NCBI RefSeq assembly: GCF_011752975.1
Contig: NZ_VWWP01000004.1
Location: 248,001 to 312,000, forward strand
Origin: Chryseobacterium sp. Tr-659
GTDB lineage: Bacteria; Bacteroidota; Bacteroidia; Flavobacteriales; Weeksellaceae
Reading direction: 5' to 3'
DNA: 64,000 bases
Shown: one piece after another, positions 54,838 through 64,000 of the stretch
Position numbering within the stretch: position 1 is the first letter of the stretch
Layout: each line of letters begins with the position of its first letter
Notes under the pieces: generated by a model
Told to the model about the DNA's origin: nothing
What the model saw: only the letters and a program-made list of their open reading frames with translations
Database searches by the model: none
Program-made: the position numbers and the translations under genes

Positions 54838-55992
54838 TTATTTGCGATCGTTGATGGATACAAATTCTTTGTTTTCCGGGCCTGTATAATTGGCACTCGG
54901 GCGGATGATTTTTCCATCCTGTCTCTGTTCTATGATATGGGCACTCCATCCTGTTACTCTGGAGATGACGAATAATGGAGTGAACATCAGTGTTGGAACT
55001 CCCATCTGGTGATAGGATACGGCAGAGAACCAGTCAAGATTCGGGAACATTTTCTTTTCATTCCACATGATGGTTTCCAGTCTTTCTGCGATATTGTACA
55101 GCAGCATATCTCCGGCTTCTTCGGAAAGTTCTTTGGCTACTTTTTTGATGACTACATTCCTTGGATCTGAAATAGTATACACCGGATGTCCAAATCCAAT
55201 GATCACTTCTTTATTGGCAATACGCTGGCGGATGTCACTTTCTGCTTCGTCCGGAGAATTATAACGGCTCTGGATCTCAAAAGCTACTTCATTAGCTCCA
55301 CCATGTTTAGGGCCTCTTAAAGCTCCGATGGCTCCGGTAATGGCAGAATAAATATCTGATCCTGTTCCGGCAATCACGCGGCTTGTGAAAGTAGAAGCGT
55401 TAAATTCATGTTCTGCATAAAGGTTTAATGAAATCTGCATAGCTCTCACCCATGAATCTGCCGGTTTTTTACCATGTAAAAGGTGAAGGAAGTGTCCTCC
55501 GATAGTATCATCATCCGTTTCTACATCAATCTCTTTTCCGTTATGGGTGTAATGGTACCAGTACAAAAGTCCTGAACCAAATGAGGCCAATAGTTTATCT
55601 GCAATATCCCTTGCTCCTGCAATATTATGATCATCTTTTTCCGGCTGGATGCTTCCGATGGCAGATACCATTGAACGCATTACATCCATAGGATGAGCTG
55701 CTGCAGGGATACTTTTTAAAATATTTCTTACGGAATGAGGTAATCCTCTTAAAGATTTTAATTTGGCTTTATAGTTTTTCAATTGAGCTCCTGTAGGCAG
55801 CTGTCCGTAGATCAAAAGGTAAGCAACTTCTTCAAATTCTGCTTTTTCCGCAAGATCCAGAATATCATATCCTCTGTAATGCAGATCATTTCCACTCTTC
55901 CCTACACTGCAAAGTGCAGTATTACCTGCTGCTACCCCTGAAAGCGCAACGCTTTTCTTAGGCTTAAATGTTGGTTCACTGTTCGTTGACAT
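54838..55992 (-). CDS. prpC: 2-Methylcitrate synthase
   Basis: Condenses propionyl-CoA with oxaloacetate. Citrate synthase fold of about 384 residues: the [21 protein letters not shown] segment distinguishes methylcitrate synthases, and [17 protein letters not shown] (catalytic His) and [20 protein letters not shown] are conserved. The start overlaps the prpB stop. ATG at 55998 is an alternative start, two codons upstream. Confidence 0.95.
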   Translation of the reverse strand: MSTNSEPTFKPKKSVALSGVAAGNTALCSVGKSGNDLHYRGYDILDLAEKAEFEEVAYLLIYGQLPTGAQLKNYKAKLKSLRGLPHSVRNILKSIPAAAHPMDVMRSMVSAIGSIQPEKDDHNIAGARDIADKLLASFGSGLLYWYHYTHNGKEIDVETDDDTIGGHFLHLLHGKKPADSWVRAMQISLNLYAEHEFNASTFTSRVIAGTGSDIYSAITGAIGALRGPKHGGANEVAFEIQSRYNSPDEAESDIRQRIANKEVIIGFGHPVYTISDPRNVVIKKVAKELSEEAGDMLLYNIAERLETIMWNEKKMFPNLDWFSAVSYHQMGVPTLMFTPLFVISRVTGWSAHIIEQRQDGKIIRPSANYTGPENKEFVSINDRK

Positions 55993-55994
55993 TA

Positions 55995-56891
55995 TCAATT
56001 ATTTTGTTTAAAAAGGTTGTCTAGTTTCTGTTCGTATTCGTAATAACCAATGCTTTGATAGAGTTCTTCTCTGGTCTGCATGGTATTCAGTACATGGGCT
56101 TGTGTTCCGTCTTTACGAAGATGTTCATATACGTTCTGAGCAGCTTTGTTGGCTGCACGGAAAGCGGAAAGCGGATAAAGAATTAATCCTACACCTGCAT
56201 TTTTTAGTTCTTCTACGGTATACAGCTGGATCATACCGAATTCTGTAATGTTGGCCAGAACGGGAATTCCTGTTGCCTCCACAAACTTTTGGTAAAAGCT
56301 CAGGTCCGGAACGGCTTCTGCAAAAATGAAATCGGCTCCTGCTTCTTTATAGGCGGCGGCTCTTTCTAATGTTTTTTCCAGTCCTTCATTAGCAAAAGCA
56401 TCCGTTCGAGCTCCGATTACAAAATTTTCATCGGTACGGGCATCTGCGGCGGCTTTCAATCTGTCTACCATTTCTTCTTTGCTCACTACTTCTTTACCCG
56501 GGCGGTGTCCGCAACGTTTTGCTCCCACCTGATCTTCTATATGCAGCGCTGCAGCTCCGGCTTTGATTAGTGATTTTACAGTTCTGGCTACGTTGAATGC
56601 AGAGGGACCAAATCCGGTATCAACATCTACCATTAATGGCAGATCACAAACATTGGTGATGCGCTGAACGTCTATTAATACGTCTTCAAGAGTGGTAATT
56701 CCTAAATCCGGGATTCCCAAAGATCCTGCTGCAACACCTCCTCCTGAAAGATAGATCGCATTGAACCCTGCCTGCTGCGCCAGAAGTGCATGGTTCGCAT
56801 TAATAGCTCCTACAATCTGAAGGGGACTTTCTTTTTGCATGGCCTCCCGGAATTTTAAACCGGGGGACTTCAAACTTTCACTTTTAGTCAT
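55995..56891 (-). CDS. prpB: Methylisocitrate lyase
   Basis: Cleaves 2-methylisocitrate to pyruvate and succinate. PEP mutase/isocitrate lyase fold: [41 protein letters not shown] (metal) and [12 protein letters not shown] (catalytic Cys loop). 298 residues. It is the first gene of the prp/valine series and has a leader of about 440 bp with a cobalamin riboswitch. Confidence 0.96.
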   Translation of the reverse strand: MTKSESLKSPGLKFREAMQKESPLQIVGAINANHALLAQQAGFNAIYLSGGGVAAGSLGIPDLGITTLEDVLIDVQRITNVCDLPLMVDVDTGFGPSAFNVARTVKSLIKAGAAALHIEDQVGAKRCGHRPGKEVVSKEEMVDRLKAAADARTDENFVIGARTDAFANEGLEKTLERAAAYKEAGADFIFAEAVPDLSFYQKFVEATGIPVLANITEFGMIQLYTVEELKNAGVGLILYPLSAFRAANKAAQNVYEHLRKDGTQAHVLNTMQTREELYQSIGYYEYEQKLDNLFKQNN

Positions 56892-57335
56892 TATAATATT
56901 TTATTGTTGAGTTGAAATTTGTTTACAGATGCTGTATAGAGATAGTTGTTGTTACCCGGATATAATTTTATCAGGGTAAACAATAAATAACAAGAAGAAG
57001 ACTGATGGATATTTCCTGTTTTTTGTGATTCGGAATGGTGTACAACCCTGCCCGTACAGACCTGTATACTTGTAAGCCTGTTGCTATTCCTGCATAAATA
57101 ATCGAAATCGGATAGGTACACTTTCTAACTTTTTACATTGATTAAATCCTTATAAAAAGTTCCTGATAAACTTCACAATGCCTGTGAGAAAGAAAAATTA
57201 TGGTAAAGGAAAATACGGTGAACTATAGTGTAATGAAGAGCATATTGCCCCGTTACCTACCTGCCTCACAAAATAACATGAACTTCAAATCGTTTGACTG
57301 CACTGTTATCCATATCGTATCATACCTGACTATAA
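56892..57335. other. Long prpB leader downstream of the riboswitch
   Basis: About 440 bp without a supported gene. It contains a hairpin TACCC...GGGTA with GATA/TATC inner pairs (56953-56978), 60 bp before prpB, without a T-run, and several tiny ORFs. It could be the expression platform or hold a second, B12-independent promoter. Confidence 0.4.
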
Positions 57336-57545
57336 GCTTCAGACCGCGAAAGCATCGTCAATTCGAAATAGGCAGGTCTCCTGACTTGTAACAGTTTTTA
57401 TCGTCCTTCCCATATATGAAAATATACAGTGGACCTTTATTTTGATAAAAACCTTTGTTTGTTACTTACAGTTGCGCGACAGTTCGTGATTTGCACACGA
57501 TTCCCTTTTAATACACAGCTAAGTGTAACCATTTTCGGTTGATAA
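57336..57545 (-). promoter_or_regulatory. Cobalamin riboswitch upstream of prpB
   Basis: The minus strand again shows the RF00174 order: AAGGGAATCGTGTG, GAACTGTCGCGCAACTGTAAG, GTCCACTG, GGGAAGGAC and AAGTCAGGAGACCTGCC, followed by the P13 hairpin GCTTTCGCGGTCTGAAGC (57336-57353), identical to the one in the metE leader. The CGGGAAGG box is weaker than in the metE copy. It points toward prpB, with no other gene in between. Confidence 0.88.
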
Positions 57546-57848
57546 AGAAGATGTTAAGAACTCCTTGGTGGTAAATATAAGGTTTTTATAAAAACAGCCA
57601 AGAGATTTTATGCAAACAATAATTATTTAATGTTAAAGCACTGATAATACTATACTTAAAAAACGATAATTCACAAAACAGATATTATAATTCAGCTAAT
57701 AACATTAATTTTTTGTTACTAAATTCTTAAGATATGACCTGAAAAAATTCGACAACGTTAAAGAAACCATCTGTTTTACGGCTTTTCACCATGCCTATTT
57801 TCTCTTTGAACTGTTCATTGATTTTCATGTTCCAAAATCCGGATATTA
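57546..57848. other. Intergenic region between riboswitch and ABC exporter
   Basis: AT-rich. A 33-codon minus-strand ORF (57727-57828, ending RKTDGFFNVVEFFQVIS) follows the last permease gene. I cannot support it as a gene; it may be a remnant. Confidence 0.35.
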
Positions 57849-58973
57849 TCAGCTCGTTTTTCTGTAATTCCAAATGGCAAGACTGTTCAATATAACGGCA
57901 AAAATGGCAAGATATCCAAGTTCTGTTCTTACTTCGGCTAATCCGCTGCCTTTCAGGACTACCAGACGGACGACTTTGATAAAATGAGTTACCGGTGTAA
58001 GACTTGATAAAACTCTTGCCCATTCAGGCATACTGTCTGTACTGGTGAATAAACCGCTCATCAGCATAAAGATCATCATAAAGAAAAAAGCTATAAACAT
58101 CGCTTGCAGCTGAGTATCTGCAAAGGTTGAAATCAATAGTCCCAGTCCTAATACTGCTATCAGATAAACCGCAGCAAAAAGGTATAAAACCAGGAGACTT
58201 CCTTTGGGAAATATTCCATACACAACGTACATAACGATAAGTCCGACTGAAAATACAATCATTCCCACAATCCAGAAAGGAATGAGCTTTCCGAGGATAA
58301 ACTGCCATTTCTGAATTGGGGTGACATTGATCTGCTCAATGGTTCCTATTTCTTTTTCTTTCACGATATTAAGAGCGGTGATAAAGCCACCAATCATCGT
58401 CAGCAGCAATACCAGAATTCCGGGAACCATAAAATATTTATATTCAGCCCTTGGGTTATACCAGTTGGTATTTGCTACTGAAATTTTTGCAGAAGGTTCA
58501 AGTAAAGTACCGTCAGGTAATTTTATATTCACATCAAGATTCCTGTTGAAATCTGCTAAAACAGACATAAGATAAGCTCCTCCCAATGATGATTTTGTTC
58601 CGTTGATAGCATCTACGGAGAGATTGAGCTTCTGACTTCCTTCACGCACAAGATTACGTTCAAAACCGGAAGGGATTTCCAGCACCAGATCAGCATCACC
58701 GTATTCAATCATTTTTAATCCTTCTTTATAGGAACCAGGGTTACCAATCATTCGGAAATAGCCTGAAGAGGCAATTTTATTTTTCAATTCTCTGGAATAA
58801 CTGCTGTGATCACGATCTACATAGGCTACATTTACATTTTTCACTTCAAAATTGGCTGCCAGAGGCATAATGATCAGCTGAATGGTCGGCATCATAAACA
58901 TCATCGCCAGAATGGTTTTATCCCTTATAATCTGACGGAATTCTTTCTGTAGTATAAAGCTTAATATTTTCAC
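57849..58973 (-). CDS. ABC-2 type transporter permease (second)
   Basis: 374-residue permease: one N-terminal helix (about 22-42), a large periplasmic loop (about 45-180) and five more helices in the C-terminal half, with GFITALNIVKEKEIGTIEQINVTPIQKWQFILGK as the ABC2 signature (EKEIGT). It is the YbhR-like partner of the upstream permease, in the operon TolC-HlyD-ATPase-ATPase-permease-permease. The substrate is unknown. Confidence 0.93.
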   Translation of the reverse strand: MKILSFILQKEFRQIIRDKTILAMMFMMPTIQLIIMPLAANFEVKNVNVAYVDRDHSSYSRELKNKIASSGYFRMIGNPGSYKEGLKMIEYGDADLVLEIPSGFERNLVREGSQKLNLSVDAINGTKSSLGGAYLMSVLADFNRNLDVNIKLPDGTLLEPSAKISVANTNWYNPRAEYKYFMVPGILVLLLTMIGGFITALNIVKEKEIGTIEQINVTPIQKWQFILGKLIPFWIVGMIVFSVGLIVMYVVYGIFPKGSLLVLYLFAAVYLIAVLGLGLLISTFADTQLQAMFIAFFFMMIFMLMSGLFTSTDSMPEWARVLSSLTPVTHFIKVVRLVVLKGSGLAEVRTELGYLAIFAVILNSLAIWNYRKTS

Positions 58974-58996
58974 TTTGTCTGATTGGTTTTAAGGGT

Positions 58997-60136
58997 TTAC
59001 AGCCTGATTTTAAAATTCTTTAATGCAATAAACAATAATCCCGATGCCATTACGACCAAAACAAGTGTTTCTTTCCATACATAACTGAAACCAAGTCCTT
59101 TCAGCATCACTCCTTTAATAATTGCATAATAATATTTTGACGGAATAATGTATGAAATCCATTGAAATACTTTGGGCATATTTTCTAATGGAAACATAAA
59201 ACCTGTAAGTATCAATGTGGGAAGCATCATTCCCATCATAGAGATCATCATTGCGGTCTGTTGTGAATTGGTAATATTGGAAATCAGCAGCCCCAAAGAA
59301 AGGCAGGTAATGATAAACAAAATACTTTCTGCAAAGATCAGAACAAGGCTTCCCCGGATTTCTACATCCAAAAGGAATACGGATAACAACAGAATGATAA
59401 TAAAATCGATCAGTGAAAGTACAAGATATGGAACCGCCTTTGCTATAAGCACCATAATAGGTTTAAATGGTGAAACCAACAATATTTCCATTGTTCCCAG
59501 TTCTTTTTCACGAACAACCGCTACAGAGGTAAGTGCTGTACTTACAATCATAAATACCAAGGCAATTACACCCGGAATAAAATTAAGTGATCCGTTTTGC
59601 TCTTCGTTATACAATTGCCTTATTTCGGGAATAATCTGATAAGCCGGCTTTTGTGTCGGATTCAGCTCCTGCTGGTAATTGCTGATGATGTTGTTCAGAT
59701 AATTGGTTACTGTAGTTGCGGTATTGGGATCTGAAGCATCGGCGATCACCTGAATCTGTGTTCCTTCGGTATGATAAAGATCTGAACCAAAATTATTGGG
59801 AAATATAACGGCACATTTTATTTCTCCTTCTTTAAATCGTTGTTCTATTTCTTTTTCATTTAAAGCCGGTTTTCTGACCTGAAAATAGGAACTCGACCGG
59901 ATTTTTGAAATAACCTGCCCCGATTGTACGTCATGGGCATTGTCCAATACGGCAATTCCGATATTTTTCACTTCACTGCTCAATGCAAATCCGAAAAGAA
60001 GGATCTGTGCAATAGGCATTCCGAAGAGAATAAGTAAGGTACGCCGGTCACGGAATACGTGATAAAACTCTTTGCGTATAAAGGCAGAAAGCTGAACAAT
60101 AAGTGTTGAAAAATGGGATCGTTTTTTCATTTTCAA
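58997..60136 (-). CDS. ABC-2 type transporter permease (first)
   Basis: 379-residue permease of the same architecture (N-terminal helix, large loop, five helices), with VAVVREKELGTMEILLVSPFKP as signature and a GFMFPLENMPKVFQWISYIIP C-terminal segment. YbhS-like; forms the heterodimer with the next gene 23 bp downstream. Confidence 0.93.
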   Translation of the reverse strand: MKMKKRSHFSTLIVQLSAFIRKEFYHVFRDRRTLLILFGMPIAQILLFGFALSSEVKNIGIAVLDNAHDVQSGQVISKIRSSSYFQVRKPALNEKEIEQRFKEGEIKCAVIFPNNFGSDLYHTEGTQIQVIADASDPNTATTVTNYLNNIISNYQQELNPTQKPAYQIIPEIRQLYNEEQNGSLNFIPGVIALVFMIVSTALTSVAVVREKELGTMEILLVSPFKPIMVLIAKAVPYLVLSLIDFIIILLLSVFLLDVEIRGSLVLIFAESILFIITCLSLGLLISNITNSQQTAMMISMMGMMLPTLILTGFMFPLENMPKVFQWISYIIPSKYYYAIIKGVMLKGLGFSYVWKETLVLVVMASGLLFIALKNFKIRL

Positions 60137-60153
60137 TTTCCGGTTTTAAGTCA

Positions 60154-60930
60154 TCAGTTGTCTCCTCTTTTTGCTCCTCTGGCCAGCTGAAAGAAGACCT
60201 CATCCATGGTTTCTGCATTGAAGCGCTGTTTCAAATGGGCTGGGCTGTCCAGTGCTTCTACGCGACCGTCTACCATTACACTGATCCTGTTGCAGTATTC
60301 AGCTTCATCCATATAATGGGTGGTTACAAATACGGTAATTCCGTTAGCAGCAGCTTCATAGATCATATCCCAGAATTGTCGTCTTGTCACGGGATCTACT
60401 CCACCGGTGGGTTCATCCAGAAAAACAATTTTAGGTCTGTGAAAAATAGCTACTGAAAAAGATAGCTTTTGTTTCCAGCCGAGGGGAAGTTCTCCCACCA
60501 GTTTTTTGGCTTCTTTCTCCAGTCCTAATGTTGTAACCAGTTCGTTGCTCCGTATTTTTATTTCAGGTCTTGAAACACCATATACTCCACCGTAGAATTC
60601 AATATTTTCCAAAATGGTAAGATTGTCGTATAAAGAAAATTTCTGGCTCATATACCCGATATTCTTCTTTATTTTTTCCTGTTGTCTGTAAACATCAAAG
60701 CCTGCGACGGAAGCTTCACCTGAGGTAGGATATGAAAGTCCGCACAGGATACGCATTGCTGTCGTTTTACCTGCTCCGTTGGCTCCAAGAAAACCAAATA
60801 TTTCGCCCTGATTTACATCAAATGATATATTGTCAACTGCTTTAAAATCGCCAAACTGTTTGGTCAGATTTTTACAGATAATTGCTTTTTCTCCTGTTGA
60901 AGATTGTGAGGCTGAAATTATTTTTTCCAT
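60154..60930 (-). CDS. ABC transporter ATP-binding protein
   Basis: Nucleotide-binding domain of about 258 residues: Walker A FGFLGANGAGKTTAMRIL, Walker B KIVFLDEPTGGVDP, and the H-loop VTTHYMDEAEYC. The signature is degenerate (ELPLGWKQKLSF instead of LSGGQ), as in the second half of YbhF. It starts 1 bp after the stop of the first ATPase, so both act as one split YbhF-type unit. Confidence 0.94.
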   Translation of the reverse strand: MEKIISASQSSTGEKAIICKNLTKQFGDFKAVDNISFDVNQGEIFGFLGANGAGKTTAMRILCGLSYPTSGEASVAGFDVYRQQEKIKKNIGYMSQKFSLYDNLTILENIEFYGGVYGVSRPEIKIRSNELVTTLGLEKEAKKLVGELPLGWKQKLSFSVAIFHRPKIVFLDEPTGGVDPVTRRQFWDMIYEAAANGITVFVTTHYMDEAEYCNRISVMVDGRVEALDSPAHLKQRFNAETMDEVFFQLARGAKRGDN

Positions 60931-60931
60931 G

Positions 60932-61855
60932 TTACTTCGTTTTATTTTCAGTTTCCATCAATTGAATGAAACAGTCTTCAATGGTGGGAGTAACGGCTTT
61001 AACTTCCAGTCCGGCCAGCCCTGTCTTTTCTGTAATTTCCTTTACACTTTGTATATCCGCATCATCGGATTTTATGGTAAGGTGCAGATATTCTCCGAAA
61101 GCATAGCAGCTTTCCACCTGAGGATCAGCCCGTAAAATCTTAAGCAGCTGATCAATATGATCTGCTTTGGCTGCAAATAGTTTTTTGGGAAAGCTTTTAA
61201 CGATATTATCCGGTGTATCAATCGACATAATGCTTCCTTCCTGAATCAGTGCGATACGGTCGCAAAGGGTTGCTTCATCCATATACGGTGTTGAAACAAC
61301 GATACTGATTCCCTGTTTTTTCAGCTTATCCAGCATTTCCCAGAATTCTTTCCGTGAAACAACATCTACTCCTGTGGTGGGTTCATCCAGAAACAGTACA
61401 TCGGGTTTATGAATCAGGGCGCAGCATAGGGCAAGCTTTTGTTTCATACCACCGGAAAGTTTACCGGCTCTACGATCACTAAATGGCTTTATCTGTTCAT
61501 AAATATCTTTGATGAGATCATAATTTTCCTCAATGGTTGTATTGAAAACCGTTGCAAAAAATGTAAGGTTCTCTTCAACGGTTAAATCCTGGTACAGCGA
61601 AAAACGACCGGGCATATATCCTACCCTGTTTCGGATCTCACGATAATCTTTTACCACATCAAAATCTTCTACCGATGCGGCTCCGCTGTCTGCCAGCAAC
61701 AGTGTTGTAAGAATCCGGAAAATAGATGTTTTGCCTGCACCATCCGGGCCAATCAGCCCAAACAGTTCACCTTTGGATACTTCAAAAGAAACACCATTAA
61801 CCGCTCTTACATCACCATACGTTTTAACTATATTTTTTACGCTTACTGAAACCAT
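60932..61855 (-). CDS. ABC transporter ATP-binding protein
   Basis: 307-residue ATPase with Walker A GLIGPDGAGKTSIFRIL, canonical signature KLSGGMKQKLALCCAL and Walker B VLFLDEPTTGVDV, then a C-terminal extension of about 75 residues. It corresponds to the first half of YbhF. It is linked to the second ATPase by a 1-bp gap. Confidence 0.94.
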   Translation of the reverse strand: MVSVSVKNIVKTYGDVRAVNGVSFEVSKGELFGLIGPDGAGKTSIFRILTTLLLADSGAASVEDFDVVKDYREIRNRVGYMPGRFSLYQDLTVEENLTFFATVFNTTIEENYDLIKDIYEQIKPFSDRRAGKLSGGMKQKLALCCALIHKPDVLFLDEPTTGVDVVSRKEFWEMLDKLKKQGISIVVSTPYMDEATLCDRIALIQEGSIMSIDTPDNIVKSFPKKLFAAKADHIDQLLKILRADPQVESCYAFGEYLHLTIKSDDADIQSVKEITEKTGLAGLEVKAVTPTIEDCFIQLMETENKTK

Positions 61856-61928
61856 TGCTAACTGGAAATTTAATGAGTTGAAAATACCGGTCGTTTTCTT
61901 TTTTTCTATTCTGTATTTTGAATATCAA

Positions 61929-62867
61929 TTATTTATCATTGAAAATTACTTCTCCGTACATCCCTATTTTCAGATAGCCGTCATTTTTTACTTTCACTTT
62001 GATAGCGTATACGAGATTGGCTCTTTCATCTTTGGTCTGAATAGTTTTAGGTGAGAATTCTGATTTGTCTGAGATCCAGATGATCTTTCCCGGATATTCT
62101 TTATAGTGATCTTTCCCATTATCAATCCTTACTTTAACCTCTTGTCCGATTTTTATCTCTGATAATTGTGTCCCTGTGATATACGCTTTCAGATCAAGGG
62201 TTTCGGTATTGGCTATTTTATACAAGGGTTTTCCTATTACCTGCATTTCACCTTTCAGCGCATAATTGGTGAGTACGGTTCCGTTAATCGGATTAATGAT
62301 CTGTCCTTTATTGATCTGTTCCTGAAGTTGGGCGGCAGCCTTTTCCATCGGAGCTTTTTCACTTAATATACTTCGGTTTTGTGTATTGGTGTTGTAGGTA
62401 TTTACATTCAGCTGCTGCTCTGTTACTGCGATCTGTTTTCTTAACTGGTCAATGGAAGCATTGATATCATCCAATTGTTTACGGGTAGCGGCATCTGCTT
62501 TAACCAGGTTTTCTGTACGTATCTTTTCTCTCTGCTGCTGGGCAAGCTGTGATTTTTGCACTTCAAGCTGTCTGCGTACGAGTTCTGTCTGATCATTGGG
62601 CTTTACGGTTTTCTCACTTAATGCGGCAATACTGGCCTCGGTTTGCTCTTTCTGGAGTTCTACAACCTTCACGTCAATCTGTCCTATATCCTCTCCTGCT
62701 TTTAGCTGCTGTCCTTCCTGAACTTTATAAGAAAGCAATACACCGTTCTGCTCTGCCGATACAATTACTTCATCTGCTTCAAAATTTCCGGAAGCATCAA
62801 AATCAATTTTTTCTGTACAGGCATTCAGTATGAATGCCGCTGAAATAAATAGAGTCAGTTTTTTCAT
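61929..62867 (-). CDS. HlyD-family membrane fusion lipoprotein
   Basis: Periplasmic adaptor of the exporter, YbhG-like. Lipoprotein signal MKKLTLFISAAFILNAC, a biotinyl-lipoyl-like domain (VLLSYKVQEGQQLKAGEDIGQID), a long coiled-coil hairpin (about 70-175, rich in Gln/Glu/Lys) and a beta-barrel region (DLKAYITGTQLSEIKIGQEVKVRI). It connects the inner-membrane permeases to the outer-membrane TolC-type protein encoded just upstream. Confidence 0.93.
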   Translation of the reverse strand: MKKLTLFISAAFILNACTEKIDFDASGNFEADEVIVSAEQNGVLLSYKVQEGQQLKAGEDIGQIDVKVVELQKEQTEASIAALSEKTVKPNDQTELVRRQLEVQKSQLAQQQREKIRTENLVKADAATRKQLDDINASIDQLRKQIAVTEQQLNVNTYNTNTQNRSILSEKAPMEKAAAQLQEQINKGQIINPINGTVLTNYALKGEMQVIGKPLYKIANTETLDLKAYITGTQLSEIKIGQEVKVRIDNGKDHYKEYPGKIIWISDKSEFSPKTIQTKDERANLVYAIKVKVKNDGYLKIGMYGEVIFNDK

Positions 62868-62880
62868 TTTTTTACGATTA

Positions 62881-64000
62881 TTATTTATTGCCTGTTATAA
62901 ATTTTTGATTGTATCTCGCCTGTAACAGCTGTATCTCGTGCAGTATTTTGTTCTGCCGCGCCAGATTTTCTGCGTTTACTTTCTGTATATATTCGTGAAT
63001 GGTTATTACCCCGTTGCTCAATTGAGCTTCAGCGGATTTTACCACCGAAGCACGAAGTGAAATTACTTCTTCATCTTGTCTGATAAGAGTTTGGTATTTC
63101 TTTACATTTTCATCCTGCTGAGCGAGATCAATTTTTGTATTCAGCAAAAAAGTTTCTTTATCTGCTTCTACAGCCTGCTGATTGAGAAGCGTTGTACTCT
63201 TTTTATTGGATAGTGTATACAAACTGTTTAATGACCAGCTAAACTTTACCCCGGTTACAAACCAGGGACCAAATTTGTTTTCTAAAATATTCAGGGTCGG
63301 TCTTCCATATGCTCCCTGAAAGAAGGCACTTACCTGTGGAAGATAGCCTGAACTCAATCCTTTTTTCTCAACTTCATACATCGATTTCTGTAAATCGAAT
63401 GCTTTCAATTCCGGTCTGTTTATTGTTGACTGAAAACTTTCGGTTTCAGGAATTGATAATTCCGCCACATCGGTTACATCTTTACCGATGAATAATGACA
63501 ACATCTTCAAATATGCTGCTCTATTAGCTTTGTATTCAGTTCCTGCCATTTCGGTATTGATAATTTCCGCTTTCAGTTCATCAAGATTACTTCTGAATGC
63601 TACCCCGTTCTTTAAGGCTGCTTCTGTCTTCTGAATCTGAGTGTTCAGATTGGCTTTGTTGAGATCATTCTGTTTCAATTGTTCATCCATCAGCAAAATG
63701 GAAAAGAAAATAGTATTGATCCTGCTGTTGATACTGTAAAGGCTAGTTTCAATATTCTGCACCTGAAGTTCTCTGTTGGCATTAATGAGATCTTTTTGGT
63801 TGCGGGTACTTCCACCGTCATATAAAAGCTGGCTGACTTCACCTTGTATTTTATATTGGTCTTTGCTCAGCGTTGGTGGTGTTATTCCCATTATTGCGGC
63901 ATTGCTCCCAAGGAGGTCACCATAATTCACTACTTCTGACTGATAGGTTGCCTGTCCGGAAAAATTTACCTGCGGGAGAAATTTTTTATTGGCATTCTGA
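62881..64000 (-). CDS. TolC-family outer membrane efflux protein, 5' truncated by window edge
   Basis: The frame is open to the right edge (reads QNANKKFLPQVNFSGQATYQ before the first GTG at 63930), so the start and signal peptide lie outside. OEP-domain features: two long helical stretches, Asn/Gln-rich (LYDGGSTRNQKDLINANREL, NLDELKAEIINTEMAGTEYKAN), and the repeat-like segment YLPQVSAFFQGAYGRPT near the middle. It forms the outer-membrane channel of the six-gene export operon. Confidence 0.92.
   Translation of the reverse strand, partial: QNANKKFLPQVNFSGQATYQSEVVNYGDLLGSNAAIMGITPPTLSKDQYKIQGEVSQLLYDGGSTRNQKDLINANRELQVQNIETSLYSINSRINTIFFSILLMDEQLKQNDLNKANLNTQIQKTEAALKNGVAFRSNLDELKAEIINTEMAGTEYKANRAAYLKMLSLFIGKDVTDVAELSIPETESFQSTINRPELKAFDLQKSMYEVEKKGLSSGYLPQVSAFFQGAYGRPTLNILENKFGPWFVTGVKFSWSLNSLYTLSNKKSTTLLNQQAVEADKETFLLNTKIDLAQQDENVKKYQTLIRQDEEVISLRASVVKSAEAQLSNGVITIHEYIQKVNAENLARQNKILHEIQLLQARYNQKFITGNK

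Noticed and set aside
57200..57391. 63-codon plus-strand ORF across the prpB riboswitch
   Set aside because: It reads the antisense strand of a conserved riboswitch and is a shadow.
57727..58023. 98-codon minus-strand ORF at the end of the ABC operon
   Set aside because: Mostly overlaps the second permease in another frame; only the last 33 codons are outside it and cannot be supported.

Overview
The window looks like chromosomal DNA of a flavobacterium, most probably Chryseobacterium or a close relative (phylum Bacteroidota). Reasons: low-GC DNA; GldI gliding lipoprotein; DUF4294 protein beside an M42 peptidase; a fused DAHP synthase/chorismate mutase; -7 boxes of the TAnnTTTG type instead of E. 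coli promoters; few Shine-Dalgarno sites; signal peptides ending in A/S/F-x-GQ or AQ. No rRNA or tRNA gene and no intact mobile element was seen.

Layout. 1-2489: two tandem M28 metallopeptidases (the first cut by the window edge). 2504-4990: small hypothetical genes and a gene-poor stretch with a possible sigma-54 transcript. 5161-6792: PpiB/FKBP fusion and GldI. 7027-12036: ilvE, mnmD, NUDIX, DUF4294, M42 peptidase, rpe. 12105-15367: a lipoprotein, then a small RiPP-type operon (secreted Cys-containing precursor, MNIO/DUF692 enzyme, DUF1772 membrane protein) and a hypothetical gene. 15593-20662: GH29 fucosidase, ndk, a candidate sigma-54 small RNA, rsgA, aroA-pheA-type fusion. 21062-24753: dnaX split by an A10 slippery run, TetR regulator and an alpha-oxoamine synthase. 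25185-33272: small regulators, a 997-aa propeller sensor kinase with its NarL-type regulator, an MFS transporter, small membrane and lipoprotein genes. 33400-35555: AraC regulator divergent from a Tet(X)-like flavin monooxygenase. 35697-38483: outer-membrane DUF6268 protein and a LytS/LytTR two-component pair. 38564-40366: YCII protein and ECF42-type sigma factor. 41511-43828: aldehyde dehydrogenase and AraC regulator with a candidate direct-repeat operator.

43978-57545 is a coherent metabolic block. metE (B12-independent methionine synthase) lies behind a cobalamin riboswitch. After an Lrp-type regulator comes a long minus-strand series prpB-prpC-prpD-mmsA-acyl-CoA dehydrogenase-3-hydroxyisobutyryl-CoA hydrolase-mmsB-enoyl-CoA hydratase. 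It would take valine-derived isobutyryl-CoA to propionyl-CoA and burn that through the methylcitrate cycle. A second cobalamin riboswitch lies upstream of prpB, so both B12-free routes (methionine synthesis and propionate disposal) appear to be controlled by B12 supply.

57849-64000 is a YbhFGSR-type ABC exporter operon (TolC, HlyD lipoprotein, two ATPases, two permeases), cut by the right window edge.

The most interesting items are the MNIO RiPP operon at 13018-14859, the dnaX slippery site, the paired B12 riboswitches, the Tet(X) homologue with a changed substrate-site residue, and two sigma-54-like promoters that precede apparently noncoding terminated transcripts.
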